Shown here in pieces: positions 33,455-44,027 of a DNA stretch of 64,000 nucleotides. The stretch covers positions 62,001 through 126,000 of the forward strand of contig NZ_CP125298.1 in NCBI RefSeq assembly GCF_030412785.1, given 5' to 3'. Source of the DNA: Paraburkholderia sabiae (GTDB lineage: Bacteria > Pseudomonadota > Gammaproteobacteria > Burkholderiales > Burkholderiaceae). A program made the position numbers and the translations under genes. The stretch's first letter is position 1, and each line of letters opens with the position of its first letter. Below the pieces are notes generated by a model. That model was not told the DNA's origin and searched no databases. It saw only the letters and a program-made list of their open reading frames with translations.

Positions 33455-34411
33455 TCAGTCACCGAGAGTCTCGGTAGAGAGCCTGGCGCCCCATCCGTCG
33501 ATCTCGTCGCGTCGCCCGTATGCCTGTTGTGAGCCCCAGCGTGTGACAGCCAGATTAGCGGCTGCCGTGGCAAAGCGAAGCGCTGCGTCGAGTGGACGCT
33601 GTTCGGCAAGCGCGACAGCCAGCGCGCCCGTGAATGCGTCGCCTGCGCCCGTCGAATCGACGACATCTACCGGTCCAACGCGTACGGCGGTCACGCCTTC
33701 CGTCGACGCCGCAACACAGCCACCGTCGCTGCGTTTGATACAGGCGAGCGCGATGCCGTTGTCGCGCAGATAGCGAGCCGCACGCACGGCATCCGCTTCG
33801 GATTCAATGTTTATCCCCGTAAGGGCGGACGCTTCTTCTTCGTTCGGGGTCAACGCATAGACGTTTGGCCACAGACTGCGGATTGCGTCAGCGACCAAAT
33901 GTGTTGGCGGCGAGGGGTCTACGACAATACGCGCGTCGCGCTTCATCGCCGCGCCGAGCAACGCGCGGAATGCGTTGGCGTCTATCTCGCCATCCATCGT
34001 GACAAGAGTATCCGCGGGAAGCGATGCCATTTTGTCGATCGCGCGGTCGATGTCGACCAGCCGCCATATTTCGTTTGCGTTCGACGCGAGCACGATGTGC
34101 TTCTTTCCATCAGACGGCACGAGGATGACGGACACGGCAGTCGCAGCGCCTTGTGCCACGCCGACGCCATTCACGTCGACGCCAATCCCGCCCGGTTGCG
34201 CAAGCGCTTCCTTGCCAAAGTCATCGCTGCCGACCATGCCGATCAATACCGCTTCGTGCCCGAGAAGTCGCGCAAGATAGGCACGGTTTGCGGCCTTGCC
34301 GCCGGGCAGTCTGGAAAAATCGTGCGCACGGACGGTCTCCGCATCTAACGGCTCGTCGATGCGCATCTGAAGGTCGATGTTGATGCTGCCAATACTCGCA
34401 ATGAATGCCAC
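33455..34411 (-). CDS. PfkB-family sugar kinase (ribokinase-like)
   Basis: About 318 residues from GTG 34411 (MAFIASIGSINIDLQMRIDE when read as start). Signature 1 region: RLPGGKAANRAYLARLLGHE; signature 2: DVVDSTGAGDAFTGALAVAL with the catalytic Asp. It phosphorylates a sugar or nucleoside with ATP. GGKAAN followed by a ribokinase-like NIDL motif favours pentoses or a ribokinase subgroup. Its stop is 16 nt before the GH65 start, and an epimerase gene lies upstream on the same strand, so a sugar-utilisation operon is likely. The alternative start 34456 lacks support. Confidence 0.88.
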   Translation of the reverse strand: MAFIASIGSINIDLQMRIDEPLDAETVRAHDFSRLPGGKAANRAYLARLLGHEAVLIGMVGSDDFGKEALAQPGGIGVDVNGVGVAQGAATAVSVILVPSDGKKHIVLASNANEIWRLVDIDRAIDKMASLPADTLVTMDGEIDANAFRALLGAAMKRDARIVVDPSPPTHLVADAIRSLWPNVYALTPNEEEASALTGINIESEADAVRAARYLRDNGIALACIKRSDGGCVAASTEGVTAVRVGPVDVVDSTGAGDAFTGALAVALAEQRPLDAALRFATAAANLAVTRWGSQQAYGRRDEIDGWGARLSTETLGD

Positions 34412-34490
34412 GGTGCGCTGACTATGTCCAGAAAGAGTCTGCAAAAAACGGCGCAAACGACGCGCCTGGCGCGTCCCGAAGATGCGGTCT

Positions 34491-35634
34491 CTACCGCGCC
34501 CCGACCTTCCATATCGTCACTTCATGCAGCGTGTCGCCGCGTTTCAGGACCGTGCTCGCAAACGCCGGATGGTTCGGTGCATCTGGGAAATGCTCTGCTT
34601 CGAGCGCGAAAGCGTCCCCCTGGCGATAGGCGGTTCCACCTTTGCCTGCGACACCTCCATCCAGACCGTTCGCTGTATAGAACTGCAGACCGGGCTGCGT
34701 CGTGTAGATATTGAGAACGCGGCCCGACAACCGGATCGTACGCGCGTGCGGCGAAGGCAGCAGGGGATTGCCCGCCGTGATCGAGCACATAATTTTCGTC
34801 ATAGCCGCGCGCGCCGACGAGCTGAGGAAAGCCCGCATGCAAATGCGCACCGATGGGCGTTAGTTGACGCAGATCGAACGGTGTACCGTCGACTTGCGCA
34901 ATTTCTCCCGTCGGAATGGATGTCTTGTCGGTCGGTGTGTAGCGAGACGCGTCGATCTGGATCAACTGACGTTCGACGTTTCCGCTGCCTTGTCCTGCCA
35001 GGTTGAAATAACTATGGTTTGTCAGGTTGACGACCGTGTCCCTGTCGGTCTTTGCCTGATGGTCGATGCGGATCACGTCGTCTGTGAGCTTGTAAGTCAC
35101 GTCGGTCGTAAGTGTGCCCGGGAAGCCATTTTCGCCGTCAGGGCTCACATAGCGCAGCGTGACGGTCGAACTGGACGCGTCGCTGCGCACGTCTGCCGCG
35201 CTCCATACTTTCGTGTCGAAACCCTGCGGTCCCCCATGCAGCGTGTTGGGCCCATCGTCGATGGGCAATTGCCATGTCTTTCCATCGAGCGGGAACCGGC
35301 CACCCGCGATGCGGTTCGCGTAACGGCCGATCGTCGCGCCGAAATGGATGTTGCCGCTATGATTCTCGTAGTCGCTGAGTGAGTCGAACCCGAGCACAAT
35401 ATCGGCGGGTTTTCCCGTTCTGTCGGGTACGTCGAGCTCCGTCACGATCGCCCCGTATGTCATGACTTTCAACGTTACGCCGTGGTTGTTTTGCAGCGTG
35501 TATCGGCTCACTGGTTGCCCCGTCCGAGTCGTGCCGAATTCACCTCGGGTGATGGCCACATCACCGCCTGATGCAGAAGCGCTGGCGAACGCAAGCGCAG
35601 CAATGAAGAAAGAACGGGCGATGGGCGCTGTCAT
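34491..35634 (-). pseudogene. galM: Aldose 1-epimerase (GalM-like), frameshifted
   Basis: The gene starts with a signal peptide (MTAPIARSFFIAALAFASAS), so it is a periplasmic mutarotase converting alpha and beta anomers. Family motifs are strong: GATIGRYANRIAGGRFPLDG, LTNHSYFNLAGQGSGNVE, PFDLRQLTPIGAHL, GYDENYVLDHGG. Near 34730 one extra base in GATCCGGTTGTCGG moves the last third (SGRVLNIYTTQPGLQFYTAN, ALEAEHFPDAPNHP) into another frame. The shifted part holds the catalytic Glu, so the product as written is inactive. Repaired length about 380 residues, normal for exported GalM. The neighbours are the kinase and GH65 genes. Confidence 0.88.
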
Positions 35635-35728
35635 CAACTGGCTCCGTAGGGAAATGCGTCCGCAGCGAGCAGCAAATGCCAGTCCTGCGAACGCGCGGTC
35701 GCATCCATTGAGTCCACTTATCTGCTGT

Positions 35729-36286
35729 TCAGCCATCCACCCAGTCGGTCCATAGCACCACCAGAACGGTCATCAGCGCGGGGCCGACAAAGATGCCGAT
35801 CAGCTCGAACGTCTCCGCGCCACCGAAGATCCCGAACAGCACGATCAGGAACGGTAGCCGCGCGGTGTTGCCGACCACCAGCGGACGCACGAAGTGCTCA
35901 GCGACAAGCACGACGAGAAAGCCGAACCCGGCGACGGCTATCGATGGGACGACTGCGCCTTGGACAACAAGCAGCCACAGCGAGACGCTGCAAAAAACGA
36001 CGGGCGCACAAAGCGGCAACATTGCCCCGATTGCGGTGATGAAACCGAGCAGCACGGCATGCTGCACGCCCGCCAGCGCGTATGCGACGAGTAATAGTGC
36101 GCCCTCACCGATGCCGACGATCACGAGCCCGGACACGGTTCCGCGGACAGCTGCCGCCATCCGCTCGGCGAGTGCCTGACCTGCGTCGCCGAACGTGCGG
36201 TGCACACCCTTCATCAATGATTTGGAAATTCGCGGGCCGGCCTGAAAGATCACGAAGAGCGTCAGGCTCATGAAGCCGAATAACAT
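35729..36286 (-). pseudogene. AI-2E-type (DUF20) permease, C-terminal part only
   Basis: About 185 residues with four to five membrane segments (VSGLVIVGIGEGALLLVAYA, LLGFITAIGAMLPLCAPVVF, SIAVAGFGFLVVLVAEHFVR, IGIFVGPALMTVLVVLW). The EHFVRPLVVGN and LIVLFGIFGGAETFELIGIF motifs are the hallmark C-terminus of the AI-2E/PerM family, which normally has about 350 residues. An in-frame stop near 36336 and no N-terminal half mean it is 5'-truncated. It runs toward the epimerase gene with a 95-nt gap. Confidence 0.82.
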
Positions 36287-37345
36287 TAACCCATAGTTTC
36301 CTCTCGGGCCGGGAGCGGGCGACTGCCGTCACTTTGGCGCGATAGCGGATGGCATACCATCGCAGGAAAGGTCAGGCAGGGCGTCAATGAAGGCACGGGC
36401 ACTGCGGTCAACACTCGCGATCGCGACGGCCTCCGTTGAGTACGCGACGGGCTCGTCGAACGTGCCGACGACCCTTTTAGCAGGCCTTAATTTGCGGACA
36501 TGGATGACGTGGCACGTCGACTTCAGGGCACCGGAGAACCGCGAGGATCCATTGCTGCGTGCGCGCTTCGATAATGAAGCCGCGGTATTTTCCGATGAAG
36601 TGAGACTTCATAGTTTGTAGCAGGCGAGAGACGTTGACGTCATCATCTGGCATCGCTGATGTTGAACCGGCAGCAAACGTTCTGATGTCGAATGCGGCCC
36701 TGGCTCAGCCATATGGATGGCGACGTTACCGGAAGACGTAAAGGACGGAGTCGTAACATTCAATGGGCCCATCTTGCGCTCGCCTTGCTCGGTGATTACG
36801 GCCAATAACTCATAGGTCTGAGAGGCATGCGGCATGAACAAGATGCGGCGTCGTAGGCTACTCAGCTTGACCATCCCGGCCACAGAAAACACAGACGAAA
36901 ACGTGTGCGGCGCTGACCGCGAACCTCCGACATCCACCAGACGGACTCATACAGTCCATATCGTCAGCGGTGCGATAGCGTGTATGCTCGGCGGCCTCGC
37001 GCGTCGAAGTCAGGCTACATCAACTCGTTGATGTATTTCCTGGTTGTCCAAGTCGCGTCATCACGTACGTGACAGCCTTGCGTTTCGTCTATCGCGAAAA
37101 ATTTGCCGGACGGACGCTGAGCCGGTAAAAACTCTACGGCTTGCCGACAGCGTTTAACACAAGGAAAAGTTGTTAGCATCGGGCACGTTAGGACTTGGTC
37201 GCGCTCCCTGATTTGCCTACACTGTCCGTAATGGGATAGAAAACGGGTGCTGTCTGTTTGGGGCATCGCATCTCTGCCCTATTGGCATCGTTAAGCCCGC
37301 GCGCGGACCTGATAACGTCAGCTGCATCCGTCTATCGGAGGCGCC
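36287..37345. other. One-kilobase region with only weak frames
   Basis: A plus-strand frame at 36387-36620 (MKARALRSTLAIATASVEYA) and a minus-strand frame at 36608-36835 (MPHASQTYELLAVITEQGER, then KMGPLNVTTPSFTSSGNVAI) are conceivable small genes, the second being the more protein-like. Neither has a clear ribosome site. The remainder looks decayed. Confidence 0.35.
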
Positions 37346-37602
37346 ATGCTTGTCTATCATCACGGAGTAGCGATCCAACCGTCGGTCACAAGAAGCGGCA
37401 ACACGTTTGTAGCACGTGTTTGCATTCTTGAGGAAGACGGCGAAGCAACCTCGCTTGGGGATCTGGGACACTTTGCGAATTCGCAATCGGCGTTCGCATT
37501 CGCGGTGCGGTGCGGTGCGGCACGGCATTTGTCGATGACGAGCCGCTGCCGCGGGCTCCGCTCTCCTATCAGTCCAAGGCAGCACTCAACGTTGGAGACT
37601 GA
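37346..37602 (+). pseudogene. Small burkholderial hypothetical protein, frame broken by a GCGGT repeat
   Basis: The frame opens MLVYHHGVAIQPSVTRSGNT, then FVARVCILEEDGEATSLGDL, then GHFANSQSAFAFAVRCG. At 37502-37520 a run of 3.8 GCGGT units shifts the frame. Removing one unit gives FAVRCGTAFVDDEPLPRAPL and then SYQSKAALNVGD ending at TGA 37600-37602, a natural 83-residue protein. With the present repeat number the product instead ends at 37630 with an Arg-rich tail. GGAGGC lies 5-6 nt before the ATG. Function unknown. Confidence 0.75.
37502..37520 (+). repeat. Pentanucleotide repeat (GCGGT)3.8 inside a reading frame
   Basis: Three full units and four bases of a fourth. A change by one unit switches the reading frame of the surrounding gene. 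Confidence 0.9.
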
Positions 37603-37711
37603 GAGGTTTGCTGGCAACCGTCTACGATAGTAAAGCAGCGGGTGTTAGCACGAGGACGAGTGCCTTCCGCAATCCCAGGAGGGCATGGTTGGGCAAACGG
37701 GGATGGCGCCA

Positions 37712-37966
37712 ATGCTTCATTCCGAAATCTACAAGTTTACCTACACACGCACGAGCGGAAGGCAACGTACCTATGATGTGGTGATCAACCTTGTTCGTCG
37801 GGACTCGGGCATCTTCGCCTACGAGGCGTGGGTCCACCATTCGGGCACATTCAAGGGCAATGGTCTTGTCTTTCCCTTGGTGGCTCAAACGACGGCACAG
37901 GCAGCGGTCGAAGCACGCGCGCGCATTGAGGACCATATAGAGAACCTGCTTGGCGTCGCAGAATAA
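37712..37966 (+). CDS. Small conserved hypothetical protein (84 aa)
   Basis: MLHSEIYKFTYTRTSGRQRT, YDVVINLVRRDSGIFAYEAW, VHHSGTFKGNGLVFPLVAQT, then TAQAAVEARARIEDHIENLL. A beta-rich first half followed by a helix with AAVEARARIE is a recurring plan in the small burkholderial proteins of this window (compare 28645 and 61264). ATG 37712 has GGGGAT 8-13 nt upstream; 37703 and 37685 are alternative starts. No function known. Confidence 0.62.
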   Translation: MLHSEIYKFTYTRTSGRQRTYDVVINLVRRDSGIFAYEAWVHHSGTFKGNGLVFPLVAQTTAQAAVEARARIEDHIENLLGVAE

Positions 37967-38952
37967 ATAATGCGACGCGTCCGGATTGCTCGTGAGCAAT
38001 GGCGCCGCACCGCGGTTAGACATAGCGCACGATCTACCCTTCATTTCTGGGCATTCATTGATGGTCAACCGTCGCTGACACAACTAAAGTATCTGGATTT
38101 CAGCTCCGGGTGTGCGGGCGGGTTCGCCGTACGTCCGGTCGGACCGGCCGGCGCGAGCGCTTCGCGCCTTCATGCCGCGCTCTGGCAGTTGCTACCCTGA
38201 AGCCCTTTGCGCGAAGAACTAGGCCGCGTCATCAAAATGGCGGAAGCGAAGGTCGGGTGCGCACGCTAGGGCGGCTTTTGCATTGACGCTCTCGACCCGG
38301 CAGGTGAAGATTGGCCACCGTAGCCTTATGATCGGTGTCATGAATCGGGCTGGATTCGAACAGCATGTCCGAATCCGGGGCTAATGCACAACCGGTGCGG
38401 TCGCGCCGTGCGCGCAATCATGAAGGGACGGTCTGATTGCCGTCCAAACAGGGCTGCCGCTTGGCATGTACGGCATGGCGTGTGACTACGCCCCAACCGG
38501 TGGTTTGGCGGGTTGATACCTTGAGGCAGGGTGCTCGATTCCTGCGACCGGAACTGGGTTCACTGCGGCACGCGCCAAGCGGCGCGGCTACAGAATCTCA
38601 TTCAACTGGTTGGCGAGCGCGATCGAAGCTTGAACGGCAGCGGATGGCATCAGACCGAGCAGCAGCGGAAGCCGAAGCCACCCGCGCTGCACGCAAGCAG
38701 CGCCACGACGCAGTGCGCGTTGGGAAAACGTCGCGACCTGTTCGTTGCTCGGTGGCGCGCGGGAACCGCGGCAATATGCTTTCTCGCCGGTATCCGTTCG
38801 AAGCCCAAACACGGATCGAACATTCGATAGCCCGATCGCGCAGGCGCCTACGCGGCAGCGATGCAGGCCCGTTTCCCATGCTGATGCCCATTCAGAGAGA
38901 GAGCGGCGCTCTGTCCAGCGCGTCCAGTGATAAAACCACGTTTGATCCGATA
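37967..38952. other. One-kilobase region without a firm gene
   Basis: A frame at 37970-38200 (+) includes a protein-like piece (TLHFWAFIDGQPSLTQLKYL) but has no clear start. Other frames to 38952 are unconvincing and overlap on several strands. Confidence 0.35.
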
Positions 38953-39192
38953 TCAACGAAGTAAAACAGACATATCCGGGAGCAGCCCTGATCGAAGTCG
39001 TTCACGAAGCGCATCGAGGCCGCCTTCCTGCGGGACGATCACGTCAATACTGAGCGACTCCACATTCTGGGTCCGATCAACGTGGACCCTCCAGGAGCCA
39101 ACGCGCAGGCCTCCCGTCATCAGACTTCGCCAAACGGGTATGGCATGCAGTCCTCCGATACCAGCGCTGACCACAAGTCGGTGGATTTCCAT
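38953..39192 (-). CDS. Hypothetical protein (79 aa)
   Basis: MEIHRLVVSAGIGGLHAIPV, WRSLMTGGLRVGSWRVHVDR, SLSIDVIVPQEGGLDALRER. Composition is normal and the segment alternates strands with one helix. Start ATG 39192 is the most reasonable of two. No family or ribosome site gives further support. Confidence 0.4.
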   Translation of the reverse strand: MEIHRLVVSAGIGGLHAIPVWRSLMTGGLRVGSWRVHVDRTQNVESLSIDVIVPQEGGLDALRERLRSGLLPDMSVLLR

Positions 39193-39413
39193 GATTGCAT
39201 ACCTAAGAATCAATTGATTGCTGGGGACCAACAAGGGCACACATGGCCGATGCCTCCTTTCCCGTCCGCGATGTCGATCATCTGTCCGGGCGTTGCTTGC
39301 GTCAACGTTTTCTTTGACGCATCAAAACGATGCCTCGATTCATACGGGTTGTTAGCATCGGGCGCTGTTTTTGCTGCCATCAGATACAAGTACCTGCGTG
39401 TTGAGAGGAGCGC

Positions 39414-41857
39414 ATGGTGAATTTCCGGCGAATGCCCTTCACCGTTATCACCGGCGTTATGCTTTTTCTCTGGGGCGTGACGTTCTCGGTGCTTGGACTA
39501 TGGCTCGTCTATCTCGGCGGCTCATGGTATTACGCGCCCGCCGGCGTGCTGCTGGTCGTGAGCGGCGCCCTCATGGCCACGGGACGGCTCGCCGGTTGCT
39601 GGCTGTATGGCGGGTTCGTTGCCGTTACCGCATTCTGGTCGCTGTTCGAAGTGGGAACTGACGGCTGGAAGCTCATGCCACGACTGTTGTTACCCGCAGT
39701 GTTTGGCGTTTGGTGTTGCACGCCATGGGTCGTTCGACCGTTGTCTCGCCCTGACCGCGAGGACAGCGGGGACCGCGCAACTCTTGCGGTCGCCGTTTGC
39801 TATGCGGTCGTGATTGCCGGCATATTCGGATCCGGATTTGCTGACACAGCAGCCCGCCAGCAGCAGTTTTTATCTGTCGCGGCGCCCGCTTATGCTGCAC
39901 CTGCCGAGGCGTCGTCCGCGCTCACAGGCGAATGGCAATACTATGGCCGCACGGAAGAAGGCCAGCGCTATTCGCCACTTACGCAGATTACCGCTGCCAA
40001 TGTCGGTGACCTGCAACTGGCGTGGCGTTTCGATACGGGCGACGAAGCACGTAGCGGGGAAACCGAAGCGGGGCGCGAGTTCAATTTCGAGGTCACGCCC
40101 GTCAAGGTCGGAAACCGTCTTTTCATCTGCACACCGCATCGCCAGGTCATTGCCCTCGACGCAACTACGGGCAAGCTCCTGTGGAAATTCGATCCACACG
40201 CTGATCTGTCCGCCAACGAATATTTTGCATGCCGCGGGGTGGCCTACTACGCGTCGGCGCGCTCGTCGGGCGGAACCACTTCAGCGGCCGATGCCTGCCG
40301 GCAGCGCATTATCACGACGACGGGTGATGCTCGAATGGTCGCACTCGATGCATTGACTGGCCGTCCCTGCGACGCGTTTGGCAATCACGGCTTCGTCAGC
40401 CTCACGGAGAACATGGGCAAGGTCCCTCCCGGTTTTCATTTCATCACGTCGCAACCGCTAGTCATAAAAAACCGGATCGTGCTCGGAGGGTGGATTTACG
40501 ATAATCAGGCGAGGGGCGAGCCATCGGGTGTTGTCCGGGCTTTCGATGCCGCTACGGGTAAGCTGGACTGGGCCTGGGACATGGGCCGTCAGGATCCGAC
40601 CGCGCCGCTCGGTCCCGGCGACATCTACACGCGGGGCACGCCCAACGGCTGGGGCACCTATACCGCCGATCCCGCTCTGGGGCTTGTGTATGTTCCGCTG
40701 GGCAATGCCACGCCGGACTACTACGGGGCGCAGCGCCGCACATTCGATGACGAATACTCAAGTGCGCTGGTTGCGCTGGATATCCAGACGGGCAAGGAGC
40801 GATGGCATTTCCAGACTGTCCATCACGACGTCTGGGACTTTGATCTGCCCATTGGTCCTTCGCTTGTTGACCTCACAGACGGCAGTGGCAACAGGACGCC
40901 TGCTCTCGTGCAGACCACGAAGATGGGGCAGCTTTTCCTGCTCGACCGGCGCACCGGAAAACCGCTTGCCGACGTTGTCGAGAAGCCGGTGCCGACAGCG
41001 CACCCAATGCCGGGCGAACGCCTTTCCCCTACGCAACCCTATTCTGTCGGTCTCCCGTCGCTCGCGCCTGCGAATCTGACTGAGCGTGATACCTGGGGGG
41101 CGACTCCATCGACCAGCTCTGGTGCCGCATACAGTTCCGACGCGCGCGCTACGACGGCCAGTTCACGCCTCCGACGCTGGGAACCATCATCGCGTACCCC
41201 GCATTTGACGGGGTCATCGACTGGTACGGCGCTTCGATCGATCAACGTCGACATCTTCTGGTGGCCAACACCAGCTATATCCCTTTCACAATGGAAATGA
41301 TGAAAGCCGACAAGGCGATCAGCAAAGGACTGATGAAACCCTGGGCCGGATGGTCCAGCAACGAGCGGTATCCGAAGCCCAGGGAGTTCGCGGTCGGACC
41401 CGAGTACGGCACACCGTACGCCGCCGTTGTGAAGCCGTGGCTTTCATTCCTCGATGCACCGTGCACCGCGCCACCGTGGGGCAAACTCGTCGCGATCGAT
41501 CTCCAGTCCCGCAAGATCGTGTGGGAACGGCCGATAGGAACGACCCGAGACATGAACATCCTGAATACGCATACGAACCTCCCTCTGCCCACCGGGATCT
41601 TTACGATGGGCGGCAACATCATCACGGCCAGTGGTCTCGTCTTCGTGGGCGCCACAGCGGACGACTACCTGCGCGCCTTCGACGAAAAGACGGGCAACGA
41701 GTTATGGGACACGAGGCTTCCGGCCGGGGGCCAGGCTACGCCAATGACTTATATCGGTGACGACGGCAGGCAGTACGTGGTGATCGCCGCCGGCGGTCAT
41801 GGCGGCCTGCGTACACGCGCGGGCGATTCGGTGGTGGCGTACGCATTACCGCGCTAG
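39414..41857 (+). pseudogene. gcd: Membrane PQQ-dependent glucose dehydrogenase (Gcd), frameshifted
   Basis: This enzyme oxidises glucose in the periplasm and passes electrons to ubiquinone. The N-terminus has about five membrane segments (MPFTVITGVMLFLWGVTFSV onward). The PQQ propeller follows from residue about 165: GEWQYYGRTEEGQRYSPLTQ, NRLFICTPHRQVIALDATTG, WHFQTVHHDVWDFDLP. Near 41107 one base is missing in GCGACTCCATCGACC; the continuation IDQLWCRIQFRRARYDGQFT lies in the next frame and runs through ANTSYIPFTMEM to TAG/TAA at 41857. Restored length is about 814 codons, as in other mGDHs. Ribosome site GAGAGGA precedes ATG 39414. No pqq genes are nearby. Confidence 0.92.
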
Positions 41858-42662
41858 GCGTGTTGCGGATACTGCCCGGTGTTAATCCGTTCAGTTCGAA
41901 GGACGCGAGACATGCAACGCGCAGGACGACAGGGACAGGCCGACGCGTCTGCAAACAGCGCGAACCTCGTCGCCGTCGTGCTGGCGACAAAGGGACGTCC
42001 CGATGCGATACCCTGCACGCTCGCCTGCCTTGAACGTCCTTCCACCCTTCCGGCAAGCTGCGGCCGGAAACGTACGGCGCACCATCAGACACCTTACGGC
42101 GCACCATCAGATGTTCTCCGTAGTAGCGAACCGGCAGCCACCCGTCTTCCGGTCCATATCCCTGGACGCGCGCAACCAACGGCGGGGGCTGCACGGCCGG
42201 AGCCGCCCACGACGGCCCGAGTAATCGCGATGCCGGCGTCACGGCTGCATCGCACGGCAGCGTACACGCGAAATTTGCTGTCTGCTGCCTTTCCATCCTG
42301 TCCATGGCCAAGGCGCAGGGCTGACTGCTATCGCCAGGCTCTGCAGCAGGGATGCGATGACAGGATTGATGGATTGGGAGCAGTGGCGGACATAGCGGCT
42401 CGCGAACCGGGTCGTGTGTCGCAGATCTTCAACGCGGATAAAGAACGCGAGAGACGCGCGAAATTTCTCGGGGACTGTCTTAGGTCGCACGTGTTTCGGT
42501 TGAGCAACAGGCGGGTGCATTTCCCTTTAGCCTGCTGTGAGCGCGATCTGACGGTCCGGTTTGTCAGCATACTGAAGCGTGCAAGGTCGCGCGCCTGCGG
42601 CCAGGCAACGAGGTGTTGATGTCCACGCAGAATTGACCCAGTGGGTCAGTATTCGGTGGAAA
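41858..42662. other. Gene-poor stretch between gcd and the caspase-like gene
   Basis: A minus-strand frame (42311 downward) contains a protein-like piece (GYGPEDGWLPVRYYGEHLMV) that may be the remains of a gene; its tail overlaps gcd antisense. Plus-strand frames here look random. Confidence 0.35.
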
Positions 42663-43943
42663 TCAACCCGTGCTTCTCCAGATCTTTCGGCATCTCGCCC
42701 TCAGTATGGCAATGATGAACACGGCGATAACGCAAAAGGGAACGCTGATAGCGACGAGAAAGAAAACACTATACACGGGGCTCTCAGGCGCGCGCTGCAT
42801 CAGATTGACAAAAGTCAGAATCCCCAAAACGACGCTCGAGAGCACGACTGCCTGGAAGAAGTTTCTGGAATTGATGACCGCAATGGCACAACACGAAAAA
42901 ATCAAAAGGGGGATAAAGAGAGCGCCTGGCCACGATCCGTTATACGAGTGATCCCAGACCGAAAAGAGAACATAGGAGAGGATCACCGTCATCAGTGCCA
43001 CGAGATTCTGCACGGTAAGTCGCGCAAACACTTTATCTTTGCGAAGAAGTCGGCTCCGCTGCGTTGGACCGAAGTAGGTGCCAACCGGGAGGCCCTGGTC
43101 GAATATACTAGCGCTGCTTTGCTGGCTCGTCCGGTTGCGAAACAACCCAACGAGCGTAGGATTCCCATCGCTCTCATTTGTTGCGTGCAGCTCAATGTGC
43201 AGCTGGTCGCGATGCATTCTTTCAATGCGAGCATCAATCATATCGAACAGGACGCGGGTGGAAAGAAGCTCGTTGCAACCCCAATCTCCTTCATCGAGGG
43301 AGCGTACTAGCGCATCACTGAATATTGTGCAGCCGTATTCCCCGACGCCAAGAGGCGCGTCATCCATGGTGCTTGCACAGAGTACGGCCGTGCCGCCGAT
43401 TGTGACAGAGTCGGGTCGTGAAGTAGCGTCGAATGTAAATGCCTTGGCGGCCTTCCGCGCGACCACACATTCGCCATGCTGGAATACTCGCAGTGCGGGT
43501 CTCGAGAAACAGCAATCCAGAATAATAAACCGCTGAAACTCTTTCGCACACCCAAACAGAGCAGTCGCCAGGTCTATTAGCATCAGGCCCGATGGCGCAT
43601 TGTTTGAACCCGTAGATGCCAAGGCAAAGAGATAATCCTGGTTTTTACCATATAGGTATGCACGACCGACGTAGTATATGACCAGATTCCGAGGAAGACA
43701 TGCTCCATGACGCTGGGTAAATCCGTTGAGGAATTGTTCAATTTGCACTAATTGTTGCGACGCAGTCGCTTGCGAATTGAACAGGTCCAATACGCCGTCC
43801 ACTGCGATGGTGGGAATCGCTTGCTGGCAAAGCCGCTTTTGAAACGCTTGCTTCGACATGAGAAAAGCCGGTTCGGACGCGTAGATATGGCGGGGAAACT
43901 CTGAGGCCCCCAGGAATATCACACATGTGCGTGGATCGGACAT
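42663..43943 (-). CDS. Membrane-anchored caspase-like (peptidase C14 fold) protein
   Basis: 426 residues. Residues 1-270 resemble a prokaryotic caspase-like domain: CVIFLGASEFPRHIYASEPA opening strand and NLVIYYVGRAYLYGKNQDYL where the catalytic His is expected (family Y-x-G-H-G, here VGR at 92-94). FIILDCCFSRPALRVF has the nucleophile motif D-C-C-F-S at 143-147, and VLCASTMDDAPLGVGEYGCT follows the usual A-S/T pattern. Residues about 311-414 form four membrane helices. Cys is kept but His is missing, so it may be a pseudo-protease or use another base. A GAGG site lies before ATG 43943. The Pro-rich miniprotein gene is directly upstream. Such fusions occur as effectors in immune or cell-death systems; that role is inference. 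Confidence 0.75.
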   Translation of the reverse strand: MSDPRTCVIFLGASEFPRHIYASEPAFLMSKQAFQKRLCQQAIPTIAVDGVLDLFNSQATASQQLVQIEQFLNGFTQRHGACLPRNLVIYYVGRAYLYGKNQDYLFALASTGSNNAPSGLMLIDLATALFGCAKEFQRFIILDCCFSRPALRVFQHGECVVARKAAKAFTFDATSRPDSVTIGGTAVLCASTMDDAPLGVGEYGCTIFSDALVRSLDEGDWGCNELLSTRVLFDMIDARIERMHRDQLHIELHATNESDGNPTLVGLFRNRTSQQSSASIFDQGLPVGTYFGPTQRSRLLRKDKVFARLTVQNLVALMTVILSYVLFSVWDHSYNGSWPGALFIPLLIFSCCAIAVINSRNFFQAVVLSSVVLGILTFVNLMQRAPESPVYSVFFLVAISVPFCVIAVFIIAILRARCRKIWRSTG

Positions 43944-44027
43944 ATCTCAGCCTCTCGCTGTCTGGCGCGTCTCGCGTCGCCCGCGAAGTACGCGTGCGTT
44001 CATGACGACCACTCAATTTCGAGTTCA

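Noticed and set aside
41879..42619. Plus-strand open frame of 246 codons after gcd
   Set aside because: No ribosome site, no hydrophobic core pattern, biased composition; read as decayed DNA.
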